Below, piece after piece: positions 43,363 to 52,735 of a stretch of DNA of 64,000 bases (within the stretch, counting starts at the first letter, position 1; each line of letters opens with the position of its first letter). The DNA is from Desulfosporosinus shakirovi. GTDB lineage: Bacteria > Bacillota > Desulfitobacteriia > Desulfitobacteriales > Desulfitobacteriaceae. A program made the position numbers and the translations under genes. The notes under the pieces were generated by a model. The model did not search any database and was not told where the DNA came from. It saw nothing but the letters and a program-made list of their open reading frames with translations. The stretch is from contig NZ_JAJDOO010000017.1 in NCBI RefSeq assembly GCF_020595055.1, positions 1-64,000 on the forward strand, written 5' to 3'.

Positions 43363-45066
43363 TTAAGCGTGTTGATAGGTACCTGCTAAAGGCTTAACCT
43401 CTGCCTCCCAAAGCGCTTGAGTGGCAGCAGGATTTAAGTTAGGCTTTTTCATCATGGCTTTTAAGAAATCTTCTTGTTGATTAGAATTGTTATAATTTGA
43501 AATCTGAGTTAAGGCGAATTGAGCAAAGTCACGAACCATAAAGCTAAAAATTTCATCGAGTAAGGCGGAAGAAATAGTATGGATTTTGGAGTTTTCCAAG
43601 ATCAGCTGGGCATAAACAATTAAAGTAAACATTTCACCCAAGGCGAGCATATAGTCAATATTTCTTAGCTGTTCCTGATTAGGGCTGGCTTGTTCTAAGA
43701 AGGAACGGAAGAGTTCAATTTGTTCTTGAAAAATAGTTACATTGGGGACTTGAATTCCTTCGTAGGCCAAACGGTAGTCTGGAAAACGGACAGACGCAAG
43801 TTTCCCTGCCTTTTGACGGAATAGATAGGAATCGTCTGCAAGATCGTCCCGTTTGGGAATAATGGAGTATTCTTGAGGATTAAAGAAATAGTTGTTAATA
43901 AACTTAATTACGAGGGCAATATTTACATGAGTCGTCCCTTCCAAGCGAGGGATCATACCGATGTCGCGGATGGCCGTTTCAAAATATGTGTCTTGTTCAA
44001 ATCCTTTGGCAGCAATAGCATCGAGAAGCATTTCAATAATTTTCATCCCCTGAGTAGTAACTTTCATTTTTTGTATGGGATTAAAGAGTAAATAACGTCT
44101 GTCGTTGTCAGTGGCAGAACGGAAATAATCTAAACTTCTTAAGGCATACAACTTCATGGCAATCAGTCGGGCATAGGATTCAGTGAAAATTTTCTGGATA
44201 TGTTGAAAATCAGTGACCTTATTACCGTATAATTCACGGTTTGAGGCGTGATTCAAAGCTTCATAATAAGCATGAGTACAAATACCTATAGAAGCAAATC
44301 CTAATTGAAATTTGCCAATGTTAATACTAGAAAGGGCAGAATCCCAAGCTAAAGGCCCACTTGATAGAATCTCATTCTGAGTGATTGGATAATCGATCAG
44401 TTCGTAATCTCCTACATAGGCGGTACGAACCCCAGAAGTTGAGATTTTTTTAATTAATTTGTAGTTGCGGTGTTGACTATCGACGATAAAAAATACGTAA
44501 TCTTTAGAGTCCCTATATTTAGCGAAAGTCGATACTAGTGCTGCTTCATTGGCATTACCTATATAGTATTTTCCACCGTTAGCAAGGTAGTTCCCTTCGC
44601 TAGTCGAAGACAATGACATCTCATTACTGTAAAGATCTGCACCATGGGCCTTTTCGGATAATCCGAACGCAAAGATAGCACCCTCTCTTAGTTTTTCGGC
44701 CGTTAAGTGTTTGGCTTTTTCATTATCTCCCATCCAAATCGGTCCAAGTCCAAGAATGGAAACCTGGTAGGCGTACTGATAGGACAATGAATAAAATGCA
44801 CTTACCTCGTTAAATTCACAGACTCGACTTAGATCAAATCGTGAGTCAGGTGCACCATATCCTGCCGGCGTTAATAAAGTAGAAAAAATTTGTTCTTTTT
44901 TAATAAGTTTTAAGAAATCTGTATACCATCGACTTGCCTGGTCATCTTCTTTGATGCTTCTGAGCCCTTTTTCCTCAAAAAAAGCAATAGTTTTCTCCAT
45001 TATTTCCTTTGAATGAGAATCTTTTTGCGGACTTTCATAGTTTTGTGGATTAAGTAAGAGGGACAC
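43363..45066 (-). CDS. Acyl-CoA dehydrogenase family protein
   Basis: About 567 residues, related to the acyl-CoA dehydrogenase/oxidase superfamily. The middle domain has 'AFGLSEKAHGADLYSNEM' (equivalent to the LTEPGAGSD motif) and 'GGKYYIGNANEAALVSTFA'. The C-terminal part has 'IPRLEGTTHVNIALV', with Glu as likely base. It is divergent from the other three dehydrogenases in this window. An ATG at 45108 lies inside a palindromic operator, so a start near 45066 (GTG, after AAAGG) is more likely. Single gene, probably repressed through that operator. Confidence 0.82.
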   Translation of the reverse strand: MSLLLNPQNYESPQKDSHSKEIMEKTIAFFEEKGLRSIKEDDQASRWYTDFLKLIKKEQIFSTLLTPAGYGAPDSRFDLSRVCEFNEVSAFYSLSYQYAYQVSILGLGPIWMGDNEKAKHLTAEKLREGAIFAFGLSEKAHGADLYSNEMSLSSTSEGNYLANGGKYYIGNANEAALVSTFAKYRDSKDYVFFIVDSQHRNYKLIKKISTSGVRTAYVGDYELIDYPITQNEILSSGPLAWDSALSSINIGKFQLGFASIGICTHAYYEALNHASNRELYGNKVTDFQHIQKIFTESYARLIAMKLYALRSLDYFRSATDNDRRYLLFNPIQKMKVTTQGMKIIEMLLDAIAAKGFEQDTYFETAIRDIGMIPRLEGTTHVNIALVIKFINNYFFNPQEYSIIPKRDDLADDSYLFRQKAGKLASVRFPDYRLAYEGIQVPNVTIFQEQIELFRSFLEQASPNQEQLRNIDYMLALGEMFTLIVYAQLILENSKIHTISSALLDEIFSFMVRDFAQFALTQISNYNNSNQQEDFLKAMMKKPNLNPAATQALWEAEVKPLAGTYQHA

Positions 45067-45096
45067 CAACCTCACACCTTTCTTCTTATTGATATA

Positions 45097-45112
45097 ATGA
45101 ATGACCATTCAT
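45097..45112 (-). promoter_or_regulatory. Palindromic operator of acyl-CoA dehydrogenase gene
   Basis: ATGAATG-AC-CATTCAT at 45097-45112, with further outer arms ATTGAT / ATCAAT. It resembles the TGAATGA...TCATTCA operators of TetR-family fatty acid regulators such as Bacillus FadR. No such regulator is encoded in the window. Confidence 0.5.
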
Positions 45113-45391
45113 CAATTATCATAATTATCTCATAAATACCGAGAATGTAAAGTAACATTTTCGTATCTTGCAGCAGTCGGCGCCTTAGCTTAAACCTTTC
45201 CAATCAGACCTATCAACTTAATAAGGGGTATGATTATCGTGATTTATCAAATAATAGCATATGAGAATCGTTTGATAAATTAACAATGGGTTCTGATAAT
45301 AACTCTAATTTGTATTAATTTGAACTGATTATATGCCTATTAATAACTAAAGTGGCGAAGATGATTTTGGAGAGAATGTGAGGAAGAAATT

Positions 45392-46360
45392 ATGAACAAT
45401 AACGAATTCCAACTTGCTACCTTTGCAGGAGGCTGTTTTTGGTGTATGGTCAAACCGTTTGAAGAATTGTCTGGCATTGTTAAAGTGGAGTCAGGATATA
45501 CTGGCGGGAATTTAGAAAATCCTACATATGAGGACGTTTGCTCTAAAAAGACAGGGCACTATGAGGCGGTACAAGTTACCTTTGATCCACTTTTGTTGTC
45601 TTACACTCAATTATTAGAGGTTTTTTGGAGACAAATTGACCCTACTAACCCAGGAGGACAGTTTGCTGATCTAGGGCAAGCCTATAAAACAGCCATTTTT
45701 TATCATAATCAGGAACAGAAGAATCTTGCCGAGGGGTCTAAAGAAAATCTGGAAAAAAGCAAGAGATTCCAGAATCCTATCGTAACGGAAATTATACCAG
45801 CTGCGACATTTTATCCCGCTGAAGAGTATCACCAGGGTTATTATAAGAAGTTTCCGTTAAGATACGGTGCCTACAGACAAGGATCAGGACGGGATACGTT
45901 TCTCGATGAACATTGGAGTCAGGATAAAGAAAAGGAACAAGAAAAGGAGCTGAAATCTAAACTGACAACGTTACAGTATGAAGTTACTCGAAAACGAGGT
46001 ACAGAACCTCCTTTTCAAAATGAATATTGGAATAATGGCAGAGAAGGAATTTATGTTGATGTGATTTCTGGGGAGCCTCTTTTCAGCTCTCAAGACAAAT
46101 TCGATTCTGGGTGTGGGTGGCCTAGCTTTTCGAAACCTCTCAGGCCCGAAGAGATAAAGGAAAAGCCTGATTTTAGTCATTCAATTAAGCGAACTGAAGT
46201 TGTTAGTGCAAAATCGGATGCACATCTTGGGCATGTCTTTGAGGATGGTCCTGAGCCAACTGGGCTTCGTTACTGTATCAATTCTGCAGCCCTGCGGTTT
46301 ATTCCTAAAGAAGTACTAGTCGAAGAGGGTTATGGAAGCTACTGTGAAATGTTTAAATAA
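45392..46360 (+). CDS. msrAB: Bifunctional peptide-methionine sulfoxide reductase MsrA-MsrB
   Basis: 322-residue fusion that reduces both S- and R-methionine sulfoxide in proteins. MsrA domain first, with the catalytic Cys15 in 'GGCFWCM'. After a charged linker (about residues 165-190) comes the MsrB domain with '[14 protein letters not shown]', '[22 protein letters not shown]' and catalytic Cys295. This MsrA-MsrB order is common in Firmicutes. The active sites have ordinary Cys codons, not TGA. Confidence 0.95.
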   Translation: MNNNEFQLATFAGGCFWCMVKPFEELSGIVKVESGYTGGNLENPTYEDVCSKKTGHYEAVQVTFDPLLLSYTQLLEVFWRQIDPTNPGGQFADLGQAYKTAIFYHNQEQKNLAEGSKENLEKSKRFQNPIVTEIIPAATFYPAEEYHQGYYKKFPLRYGAYRQGSGRDTFLDEHWSQDKEKEQEKELKSKLTTLQYEVTRKRGTEPPFQNEYWNNGREGIYVDVISGEPLFSSQDKFDSGCGWPSFSKPLRPEEIKEKPDFSHSIKRTEVVSAKSDAHLGHVFEDGPEPTGLRYCINSAALRFIPKEVLVEEGYGSYCEMFK

Positions 46361-46460
46361 AGAACGTAAATAACTCAATCGATTCATTATTCCTCTTGGG
46401 CCTTTCGACCAGTGTTCCGAAGAATTGTGCTAATATGCATGCAAAGATCAGAAAAAGAGA

Positions 46461-46493
46461 AAAACCTCCTCGGTTTGACCTGGGAGGTTTTAA
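46461..46493 (-). terminator. Terminator of zinc-ribbon gene (possibly bidirectional)
   Basis: AAAACCTCC / GGAGGTTTT (46461-46469, 46483-46491) with an inner GGT/ACC pair. On the minus strand it runs into TCTCTTTTTC and would end the gene at 46505; on the plus strand it may end msrAB. Confidence 0.7.
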
Positions 46494-46504
46494 TATATGG
46501 ATGT

Positions 46505-46813
46505 CTACCAATTGTTACGCGGGGCGGGGTGGAAGCAATCCCGACAATACACCGGCTTCTCACCAGACGGTCGAAACGGAACTGTGGTTTCCTTTCCACA
46601 TGTAGCACAGGTGGCAGGGAACATTTCCCGTTCTTGACGGTTATTGTTATATCCGCCCGAAGAACGATTCTGAGCCTTTTTTTCTGCACGGCATTGGGGA
46701 CATCTTCCGGGTTCATTCGTAAACCCTTTCTCTGCAAAGAATTCTTGTTCTGACGCGGAGAAAACAAATTCTTGGCCACAATCCCGACAAGTCAAAATCT
46801 TGTCATTAAACAT
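46505..46813 (-). CDS. Zinc-ribbon domain protein
   Basis: 102 residues with four CxxC knuckles: 'CRDC' at 9, 'CPQC' near 38, 'CATC' near 69 and 'CRDC' near 90, forming two zinc ribbons joined by a Asn/Arg-rich linker. The first half ('LTCRDCGQEFVFSASEQEFFAEKGF') is a widely distributed zinc-binding motif of unknown function. Likely nucleic acid or protein binding. It has AAAGAGGTGT upstream of its ATG. Confidence 0.85.
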   Translation of the reverse strand: MFNDKILTCRDCGQEFVFSASEQEFFAEKGFTNEPGRCPQCRAEKKAQNRSSGGYNNNRQEREMFPATCATCGKETTVPFRPSGEKPVYCRDCFHPAPRNNW

Positions 46814-46979
46814 AAATAAACACCTCTTTAGTTCTTAGTGGATATCGTCGTGTTCAGGGGATCTGCAATATTATTGCCTGATGTCACACACCGATAATAT
46901 AGAGTATAACCAAAGTTTTGTTTTCTTATTAGACATGCTTGTGATTAAGACTTTGATCGATGGATACCTTAATTAGGGA

Positions 46980-47687
46980 TTATGGATTTTCTGATATTTC
47001 GGGGTCTGATATCACCTTGGGCGGTTGTGGACGGGTCGCTTTGATAACTAGGTAAATACCGCCTAAGATAAGCAAGAGTGGAATTAAACTCCCTCTAAGT
47101 AAGTTGTAATAATCCCAGTTTCCAATCAGACGAGGCAAGAATGAATATCGGTCTATTTGCCTTATAAGGCTGAGAAGGCCGACTATTATTATTGTAGATC
47201 CTATCATGCGACGATTTTTCAAAAGAGGAGTATAATCAAACAATTGACGGTCAAAGAGATCCTGATCGATGATAGCCTGCCCGTTTTCAAACCGCTTCCT
47301 TAAATGATGGCTCTCAAAGAAACTGAAAAACCAAGTGGGTATTACTATGAAAGGAATGAGGAAATCCAAACCGATAAAGTTAATAAGTGTGATTCCGCCA
47401 AAAGTGATGATCATCAGCTGAAGACCACGCCGAAAAAGGCCCAAATGCATGTGCGCAGCACCAGGAATCAGGCTGTAGCAGAGAAACAGGAATTTCTCTA
47501 GAAAGGTTTTTCTAGGAATGCCCGCAGGTGAATTTGTTGACGCTGGGTTGAAACTGAGATTTTGTTCAAGGCACTGGCGGCAGGCGGTTTTATCGTCTAC
47601 TTTAATTGTGCATTCCGAGCAGATTGGATTTTTACATTTCACGCATATGGCTTGGGCTTCTTGATTGGGATGATATTTGCAATTCAT
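46980..47687 (-). CDS. B-box zinc finger membrane protein
   Basis: 235 residues. The N-terminus is a B-box-type zinc finger ('CKYHPNQEAQAICVKCKNPICSECTIKVDDKTACRQC'). This is followed by about five hydrophobic segments. Third gene of the group starting with the ECF sigma factor: it follows the anti-sigma gene by 18 bases and has AAGGGGGATTTACCC before the ATG. Likely part of the sigma-factor regulon or its membrane sensor; function unknown. Confidence 0.75.
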   Translation of the reverse strand: MNCKYHPNQEAQAICVKCKNPICSECTIKVDDKTACRQCLEQNLSFNPASTNSPAGIPRKTFLEKFLFLCYSLIPGAAHMHLGLFRRGLQLMIITFGGITLINFIGLDFLIPFIVIPTWFFSFFESHHLRKRFENGQAIIDQDLFDRQLFDYTPLLKNRRMIGSTIIIVGLLSLIRQIDRYSFLPRLIGNWDYYNLLRGSLIPLLLILGGIYLVIKATRPQPPKVISDPEISENP

Positions 47688-47705
47688 GGGTAAATCCCCC
47701 TTTTT

Positions 47706-48191
47706 CTATTTTGACAATCTCAGAGATTCAATCTTTTCAAGAGCGTCGTTAGCAACTTGGCTCATTTTATCGAAGGGAATAGTAATTTGCTTACCTAGCT
47801 CGGTATGCAATTCGGTCATCTGACCGTTTTCAGATCCAGGGCTCAAGGTGGTTAGGTTCAGTGCGAAAAGGAGGATTCCCGCTGCGATCATGCTAACGCC
47901 CCAGTTTTTTAACTCGAAAAGGTGGAAGGGGTTAGTGCTAACGATGGTTTCCCTATATCGATTCTTATCAATAGCCTTCATAACGTTGATTTTGATATCT
48001 AGAGGAGGACAGAGGATTACTTGCTTTTTTGCCAAGCTCTCTAATGTCTCCTGAATAATTGCAACGATACTGCGGCATTCAGGGCAATGCGCTAGATGAG
48101 AAGCCATTTCGTCTCGTTCTGCCTCGCTCAAACTGTATTTAACGTAGCTGTGCCAGTTGTCCCGGCTTCGATAACAGGTCATGGTCTTCAC
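47706..48191 (-). CDS. Anti-sigma factor (zf-HC2 type)
   Basis: 161 residues with an N-terminal anti-sigma zinc-binding domain: 'HLAHCPEC' gives His-x3-Cys-x2-Cys, with the first His in the preceding helix. One transmembrane helix follows ('WGVSMIAAGILLFALNL') and a short extracytoplasmic domain. It overlaps the sigma factor gene by 53 bases, the usual arrangement for an ECF sigma/anti-sigma pair. Confidence 0.85.
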   Translation of the reverse strand: MKTMTCYRSRDNWHSYVKYSLSEAERDEMASHLAHCPECRSIVAIIQETLESLAKKQVILCPPLDIKINVMKAIDKNRYRETIVSTNPFHLFELKNWGVSMIAAGILLFALNLTTLSPGSENGQMTELHTELGKQITIPFDKMSQVANDALEKIESLRLSK

Positions 48192-48816
48192 CTCCAGAAG
48201 ATTTAGGTTGGAGTTTGTCTCTTAACATTTTTCGCCCCCGAAACAAGCGAGTTTCCACCGTTCTTTTGGGTATATCCGTTATGTCTGCAATTTGTTGGGG
48301 ACTGAAGTCTTCAAAGTAGTAAAGGATAAGGACTGTACTGTAGATTGCCGGCAGGCTCCCGACTGCTGCTTGTACTTCAGAGGTAATCTCCTGCTGTAGA
48401 AACAAGTCTTCTGGGCTGTCTTCGTCAGAAGAGAGATTATCCAGACTGAAAGATTCTACATATGTGGGTTTTTTCTTCCGACACCAATCGAGGCAATGGT
48501 TTACTGCAATTCGGTAGAGCCAAGTGGAAAACGCAGAGCCCTGTTTGAATCCAGCCAGATTGTTATAGGCCTTGATAAAAATATCCTGGGTGAGGTCGCG
48601 GGCGTCTTCAACATTCTGAGTATAATAATAAACTGCCCTGTATAATCCTGTCTGATAGCGCTCCACGATATCTCCATATCGCTCCCCATTTCCTGATAGG
48701 ATAGATTTAATTAATTCTTCATCCCCTTTGAGGATGTTTTGAGCTTCATCATCATGCAAATACCGTTCACCGCCCTTACTACCCTTTAGACGTATCGATG
48801 CTGGATTATACTTCAA
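48139..48816 (-). CDS. ECF-type RNA polymerase sigma factor
   Basis: 225-residue sigma-70 family ECF factor. Region 2: 'ARDLTQDIFIKAYNNLAGFKQGSAFSTWLYRIAVNHCLDWCRKKK'. Region 4: 'LPAIYSTVLILYYFEDFSPQQIADITDIPKRTVETRLFRGRKMLRDKL'. The ATG at 48816 may be early: MSEE-like ECFs start nearer the 'DEELIKSI' segment. Controlled by the zf-HC2 anti-sigma encoded next. Confidence 0.9.
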   Translation of the reverse strand: MKYNPASIRLKGSKGGERYLHDDEAQNILKGDEELIKSILSGNGERYGDIVERYQTGLYRAVYYYTQNVEDARDLTQDIFIKAYNNLAGFKQGSAFSTWLYRIAVNHCLDWCRKKKPTYVESFSLDNLSSDEDSPEDLFLQQEITSEVQAAVGSLPAIYSTVLILYYFEDFSPQQIADITDIPKRTVETRLFRGRKMLRDKLQPKSSGGEDHDLLSKPGQLAQLR

Positions 48817-48843
48817 TTAAAATGAAATTCTTAGCTGAATATT

Positions 48844-48886
48844 TAAAAAGAAGAACCTCGCCGGTCTTTTGACTGGGGAGGTTTTC
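48844..48886 (-). terminator. Terminator of the membrane protein gene at 48923
   Basis: Thirteen-base imperfect stem (48854-48866 with 48871-48883) and TTTT loop; on the minus strand followed by CTTCTTTTTAA. Confidence 0.75.
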
Positions 48887-48922
48887 CTTTAGGTGACTTG
48901 CTAATTATATGTAGAATAGAGG

Positions 48923-49387
48923 CTAAATAGGTTGTTTCACCTTGCGCTGAAAATATAGAAATATCGGTAGAGGAACGATAATCCAACCGAAGCTCTTAAT
49001 TAGGCTATTTAGGGCTCTTTGTTTGGTTAAGGATCGTTCATCATTAACAATTCGATCGTATTGCTCTTTTAACTCTGCATCACTTAGAGTTTGAGATGGA
49101 TTAGCAGGCGTTGGAACCTCTCCTTTATATTGGGGTTGCATCTTATATTGCTCAAAGCTCTGATAATAACCAGGTGGAGCAACAATATCAGCCACAGCCA
49201 TAAAAGCAGCTACTGTCCCCCCAATCGTCATCATCAACGTTGCGAATAGTATCAAATAAACATAGACGGTTTTAATCATTTCATTACCTCTTTCCGCAGA
49301 TTCTTCGTTACCTTTTTTAATTCGTATCACACTTGCGATGATTAAAATGATTAGTACTAAGGGTACGATACCGATCAGAATGCTCAT
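48923..49387 (-). CDS. Three-helix membrane protein, unknown function
   Basis: 154 residues from the ATG at 49387. Hydrophobic helix 1 'ILIGIVPLVLIILIIASVI', helix 2 'VYVYLILFATLMMTIGGTVAAFMAVADI', a hydrophilic stretch with 'YDRIVNDERSLTKQRALNSLIKS', then helix 3 'FGWIIVPLPIFLYF'. The layout resembles DUF5671-type proteins but I am not certain. Stands alone upstream of the ECF sigma gene. Confidence 0.65.
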   Translation of the reverse strand: MSILIGIVPLVLIILIIASVIRIKKGNEESAERGNEMIKTVYVYLILFATLMMTIGGTVAAFMAVADIVAPPGYYQSFEQYKMQPQYKGEVPTPANPSQTLSDAELKEQYDRIVNDERSLTKQRALNSLIKSFGWIIVPLPIFLYFQRKVKQPI

Positions 49388-49633
49388 TGTTATGTTGACC
49401 ACCCCACTTTGCTTTATTATAAGTAGATTTACTTCTACAGATTTCACTATAACCCCTTTTTAATGGTTTTGGTAAAGTTCGATTTTAATTTTGATACTGG
49501 TTTAGCAAGCTTGGTTTAGACATATTAGTGATAGAAGTCCCGCAGGGGTAAGTTTAGATGTATTGTTTTTGGACAGATTAAGGCATAATTAGTATAAAGA
49601 ATTAGTGACGATACATTGTGCTATAAGAGCACT

Positions 49634-49774
49634 ATGTCCTTCGTTTTATTAAAGCTACTTCTAACAGTCATTGGTTGTTCACTTGAAGGGTTGATTTTGG
49701 CGTTTGCGCTTGCTCAGAAAAAGAAAAATCAAGCAAATTTTGAATATCCGGATGAACAAATTCTGATTGCCTGA
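49634..49774 (+). CDS. Small membrane protein, 46 aa, before ktrA
   Basis: Forty-seven codons encoding one hydrophobic helix ('FVLLKLLLTVIGCSLEGLILAFALA') and a polar tail. It ends 15 bases before ktrA, and its stop is next to ktrA's ribosome binding site AAGGAGG. No strong ribosome binding site of its own. May be a small partner of the potassium system; unproven. Confidence 0.45.
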   Translation: MSFVLLKLLLTVIGCSLEGLILAFALAQKKKNQANFEYPDEQILIA

Positions 49775-49789
49775 AGGAGGTAGTTATTA

Positions 49790-50440
49790 ATGCGCAGACA
49801 ATTCGTAGTTATTGGATTAGGCAGATTTGGAACAAGTGTCGCAAAAACCTTAAGCGACTTAGGACATGATGTTCTAGCAATGGATAAGAACGAACATGCC
49901 GTCCATGCCATCATGAATGATGTGACCCAAGCAGTACAGGCTGATGGACGAGAGGAAGAGACACTTCGAGCTTTAGGAGTGCGAAACTTTGATGTTGCAG
50001 TTGTAGCGATGGGGGATGACTTAGAAGCAAATATTTTGATTACACTGATGTTAAAAGAAATGGGAATTCCGACTGTAGTTGCCAAAGCTCAATCGTCTCA
50101 GCACGGAAAGGTTTTGGAAAAAATCGGAGCAGATCAAATTATTTATCCGGAACAAGATATGGGGATACGCTTAGCTCATAACTTAATTCGTTCAAATGTC
50201 ATGGACTTTATAGAACTATCACCAGATTATAGCATTTTTGAAATTGCCGCTCCCTCTCGTTTCCTTAAGAAAACGATTGGAGAATTAGATCTAAGAGCTG
50301 TGTATGGAATTAATGTCATGGCCATCAAGAAGAAGGGAGAGCATATAGTTGTTGCGCCAGGAGCAGAGGATGTCATAGATGAAAAAGATGTATTGGTGAT
50401 CCTTGGAAGTAAGAATGCACTTTCGAAATTACCTGAATAA
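49790..50440 (+). CDS. ktrA: Potassium channel regulator KtrA (TrkA family, single RCK)
   Basis: 216-residue single-copy RCK protein: Rossmann fold 'VIGLGRFGTSVAKTLSDLGHDVLAMD' at residue 6, then a RCK_C domain. This is half the size of TrkA at 2716 and matches KtrA/KtrC of Bacillus. It gates a KtrB-type pore in response to nucleotides. No ktrB is adjacent; the neighbours are a small membrane protein and a Na+/H+ antiporter, so the pore partner is probably elsewhere. Confidence 0.9.
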   Translation: MRRQFVVIGLGRFGTSVAKTLSDLGHDVLAMDKNEHAVHAIMNDVTQAVQADGREEETLRALGVRNFDVAVVAMGDDLEANILITLMLKEMGIPTVVAKAQSSQHGKVLEKIGADQIIYPEQDMGIRLAHNLIRSNVMDFIELSPDYSIFEIAAPSRFLKKTIGELDLRAVYGINVMAIKKKGEHIVVAPGAEDVIDEKDVLVILGSKNALSKLPE

Positions 50441-50457
50441 TACAGGCATGCCTTAAG

Positions 50458-51876
50458 TCAAATAAACAGTGATGCAATTCCAAATAAAATCGTTGTTATG
50501 CCAGCCGCAATTAACGATGGTTTTAACTTTAAGCGCGCATATTCCATTACTGGCAAATCAAGTATTGCGCAGAGCGTTATGGAATTATCACTCAAAGGGG
50601 AGGCGAAAGCTCCAAAGGTTCCACTTGCAAAAACGGCACCAATGACGAGGATAATATTTGATCCGGTTTGGTGGGCGAGAGTTACTGCGAGGGGCATTAA
50701 CAGACCCCAGGTTCCCCATGATGAACCAATAAAATAGGCTATGAAGCTCCCTAAGATAAAAACTACAGGTGCTATAAAGGTTTCGGGGATCCAACCAATC
50801 AAATTTGAAGCAATATAGGTGGAAAACCCTAAATCTTCAGAGACAGCGGATAAGGCCCAAACTAAGGCAAGCATAAGGATAACAGAGACTAATTCATTGC
50901 CCCCATCGATGAAATGAGTAACAATTTTGGCAATGCTGAAACGTTGCAAAAGGAAAAGAAGCAAGGATAGAAGTAAGGTAACGAACAGCGCCTCAAGCAT
51001 AACCCCAAGTGCGTCTGCCTTAACAAAGGCATCAAAAATATTTATTGCATGGGCCTGACCGTTTCGCCAACTTAAATACAGAGTCATAACTAAGACAATA
51101 CTAAGGGGCAATAATAGATTTAGAGGCTTACTGGGGGTTTCCTTTTCATAAGCTTGCAAACATTTTTGCAAATCTTCTTCCTCCCGCTGGGCATCAGAAT
51201 CTTCAACCATATCCCCTTGCATGTGGTTGCTCATTTCTCCAAAAAAGCTATAATAAATCCCTATTCCAATTATAACAAGAGAGAAAAAATTAAAAGGTAT
51301 ACTTTTTATGAAGATACTGTAAGGGGATTCATTGATGCCGACCTGCTGCAGCGCTGTCCCTATCAAAGACACCATATATCCGACAAAGGCAGTCGCTGCA
51401 GGTACAAGCGCAACAACCGGATTTGAGGTGACTTCAATCATGAAACCGATCTTCTGAGTAGAAATCGGCAATCTTCTTTTCAGCAGTTTCATGATAGGTG
51501 CAACAGTTACAATCCGAAAATTGGGATTATTAAAGGTCCCAATTGTTGAAAGCCATATAAGAAGCATTGCCGAGCGTTTTGTTTTTACTTTTCGACTTAC
51601 TAAGTCAACAAAACCTTTAATTCCTCCAGTCATCCTGGTTAAATTAATGAGGCCAGCAAACATATAGAGGAAAATAATTATACGTATATTATTGGGTTTT
51701 ACCAAATTGTTGATCAGATAGGAGATAAGTGTAGTAATTCCTCCAAAGAGATCCGGTTGTATGAGATAACTTCCTAGGATCAAACCCGCAAACAATCCTG
51801 GCAGAACCTGTTTAGTTAAGACCGCTATAGGAATGACAACGATAAAAGGCAATAGTGAAACCCATGAATTTTCCAT
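50458..51876 (-). CDS. NhaC-type Na+/H+ antiporter
   Basis: 472-residue polytopic protein of the Na+/H+ antiporter NhaC family (IT superfamily). It has about 11-12 hydrophobic segments; 'SNPVVALVPAATAFVGYMVSLIG' and 'IGSSWGTWGLLMPLAVTLAHQ', the family core motif, are both present. A charged loop (about residues 220-245, many Glu/Asp) separates the halves. Converges with ktrA 17 bases away. It may instead carry another cation/organic substrate as some NhaC homologues do. Confidence 0.85.
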   Translation of the reverse strand: MENSWVSLLPFIVVIPIAVLTKQVLPGLFAGLILGSYLIQPDLFGGITTLISYLINNLVKPNNIRIIIFLYMFAGLINLTRMTGGIKGFVDLVSRKVKTKRSAMLLIWLSTIGTFNNPNFRIVTVAPIMKLLKRRLPISTQKIGFMIEVTSNPVVALVPAATAFVGYMVSLIGTALQQVGINESPYSIFIKSIPFNFFSLVIIGIGIYYSFFGEMSNHMQGDMVEDSDAQREEEDLQKCLQAYEKETPSKPLNLLLPLSIVLVMTLYLSWRNGQAHAINIFDAFVKADALGVMLEALFVTLLLSLLLFLLQRFSIAKIVTHFIDGGNELVSVILMLALVWALSAVSEDLGFSTYIASNLIGWIPETFIAPVVFILGSFIAYFIGSSWGTWGLLMPLAVTLAHQTGSNIILVIGAVFASGTFGAFASPLSDNSITLCAILDLPVMEYARLKLKPSLIAAGITTILFGIASLFI

Positions 51877-52119
51877 TATGACCTACTTTCCGTTTCTGAG
51901 TATTTATAAATGTATCTCTCAAGAACTAATTGTATAACAAATTGTTGTTCGAATTTTGCTCACTAATATATTATCCCCAAATTGGCAATCATATATTAAG
52001 GTGGCAATCATCGATTTCTTAATGTATTCAAAGAAGGAATCTCTAAATATTTATCGAATTGTAACAGATGGGATTTATTGTTTGTGGAGTAAATTTTAAT
52101 TTGATAAGGGGATTTTATT

Positions 52120-52305
52120 TTGGAAAGACAGCCAAGCAACCCGAGTCGTATGGTCGTTATTGAAGACAAACGCAGTGGTGAACGTTTTCTGGTTGACCTC
52201 TTAAGGGGGCAAACTTATGACAAAGAACAATATACTAAGATTACCTATGAGGTCCCGTTAAAAAAGGAATTCTGGGATTTGCCCCGATTAGCTAAGTCTA
52301 AGTAA
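52120..52305 (+). CDS. Hypothetical protein, 61 aa
   Basis: Small soluble protein starting with TTG after AAGGGGA. Charged, with a possible beta-hairpin ('MVVIEDKRSGERFLVDLLRGQTYDKEQYTKITYEV'). No family recognised. Followed by a very strong terminator, supporting a real transcription unit. Confidence 0.5.
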   Translation: MERQPSNPSRMVVIEDKRSGERFLVDLLRGQTYDKEQYTKITYEVPLKKEFWDLPRLAKSK

Positions 52306-52331
52306 GTGAGAAATTTTTGCGTAAAACATTC

Positions 52332-52380
52332 TTAAATTAAAATATAGACACCCTTCAAGGGTGTCTATATTTTAATTTAA
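52332..52380. terminator. Strong hairpin terminator, 24-bp perfect arms
   Basis: Perfect inverted repeat of 24 bases (52332-52355 and 52357-52380) with one central base. Core GACACCCTT / AAGGGTGTC flanked by A/T tracts, so it can terminate in both directions. Confidence 0.85.
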
Positions 52381-52491
52381 GTGTAAGATAGACCTTATTT
52401 GTTCCGATTATTCTGCTTATGCAATTGCACTCAATGTCCATCTCTATGCGAGCAACAGATATTCTTTCTCAGGGAATAATGTTAGGATGGC

Positions 52492-52523
52492 GAAATGGCC
52501 GCGATTTCAATCGTGGCTATTTC
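52492..52523. other. 14-bp inverted repeat upstream of sigma-54 promoter
   Basis: GAAATGGCCGCGAT (52492-52505) and ATCGTGGCTATTTC (52510-52523) pair along all 14 positions if two G-T pairs are allowed. It lies about 160 bases before the sigma-54 promoter at 52680, a distance suitable for activator binding; it could also be an RNA hairpin. The rest of 52381-52679 shows no gene. Confidence 0.4.
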
Positions 52524-52679
52524 TTATAACATCGAGAGATCTCATTAATCATACTTATATTTAGCTATTGCCGAGAGCTGTTGTGGACTCGCCCGAGTAG
52601 AGTTTATAGTGTCTTTTAACTTAGAATATTTGAAGTGAACATTGTGTGTATCCGCTGAAGATAGTCTTATGGTAATTCA

Positions 52680-52696
52680 TTGGCATGGAAATTGCT
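52680..52696 (+). promoter_or_regulatory. Sigma-54 (-24/-12) promoter of second regulon
   Basis: TTGGCATGGAAATTGCT is a near-perfect match to the sigma-54 consensus TGGCACG-N4-TTGC with exact spacing. It lies 40 bases before the PHP-domain gene remnant. Confidence 0.85.
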
Positions 52697-52735
52697 TATG
52701 TAATAGCAAAGGATCGAAATTAAGCGGGGAGGAAT

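Noticed and set aside
46387-46779. Open frames on both strands overlapping the zinc-ribbon gene
   Set aside because: The zinc-ribbon frame has four CxxC motifs in register and a good ribosome binding site; the others are overlapping shadows.
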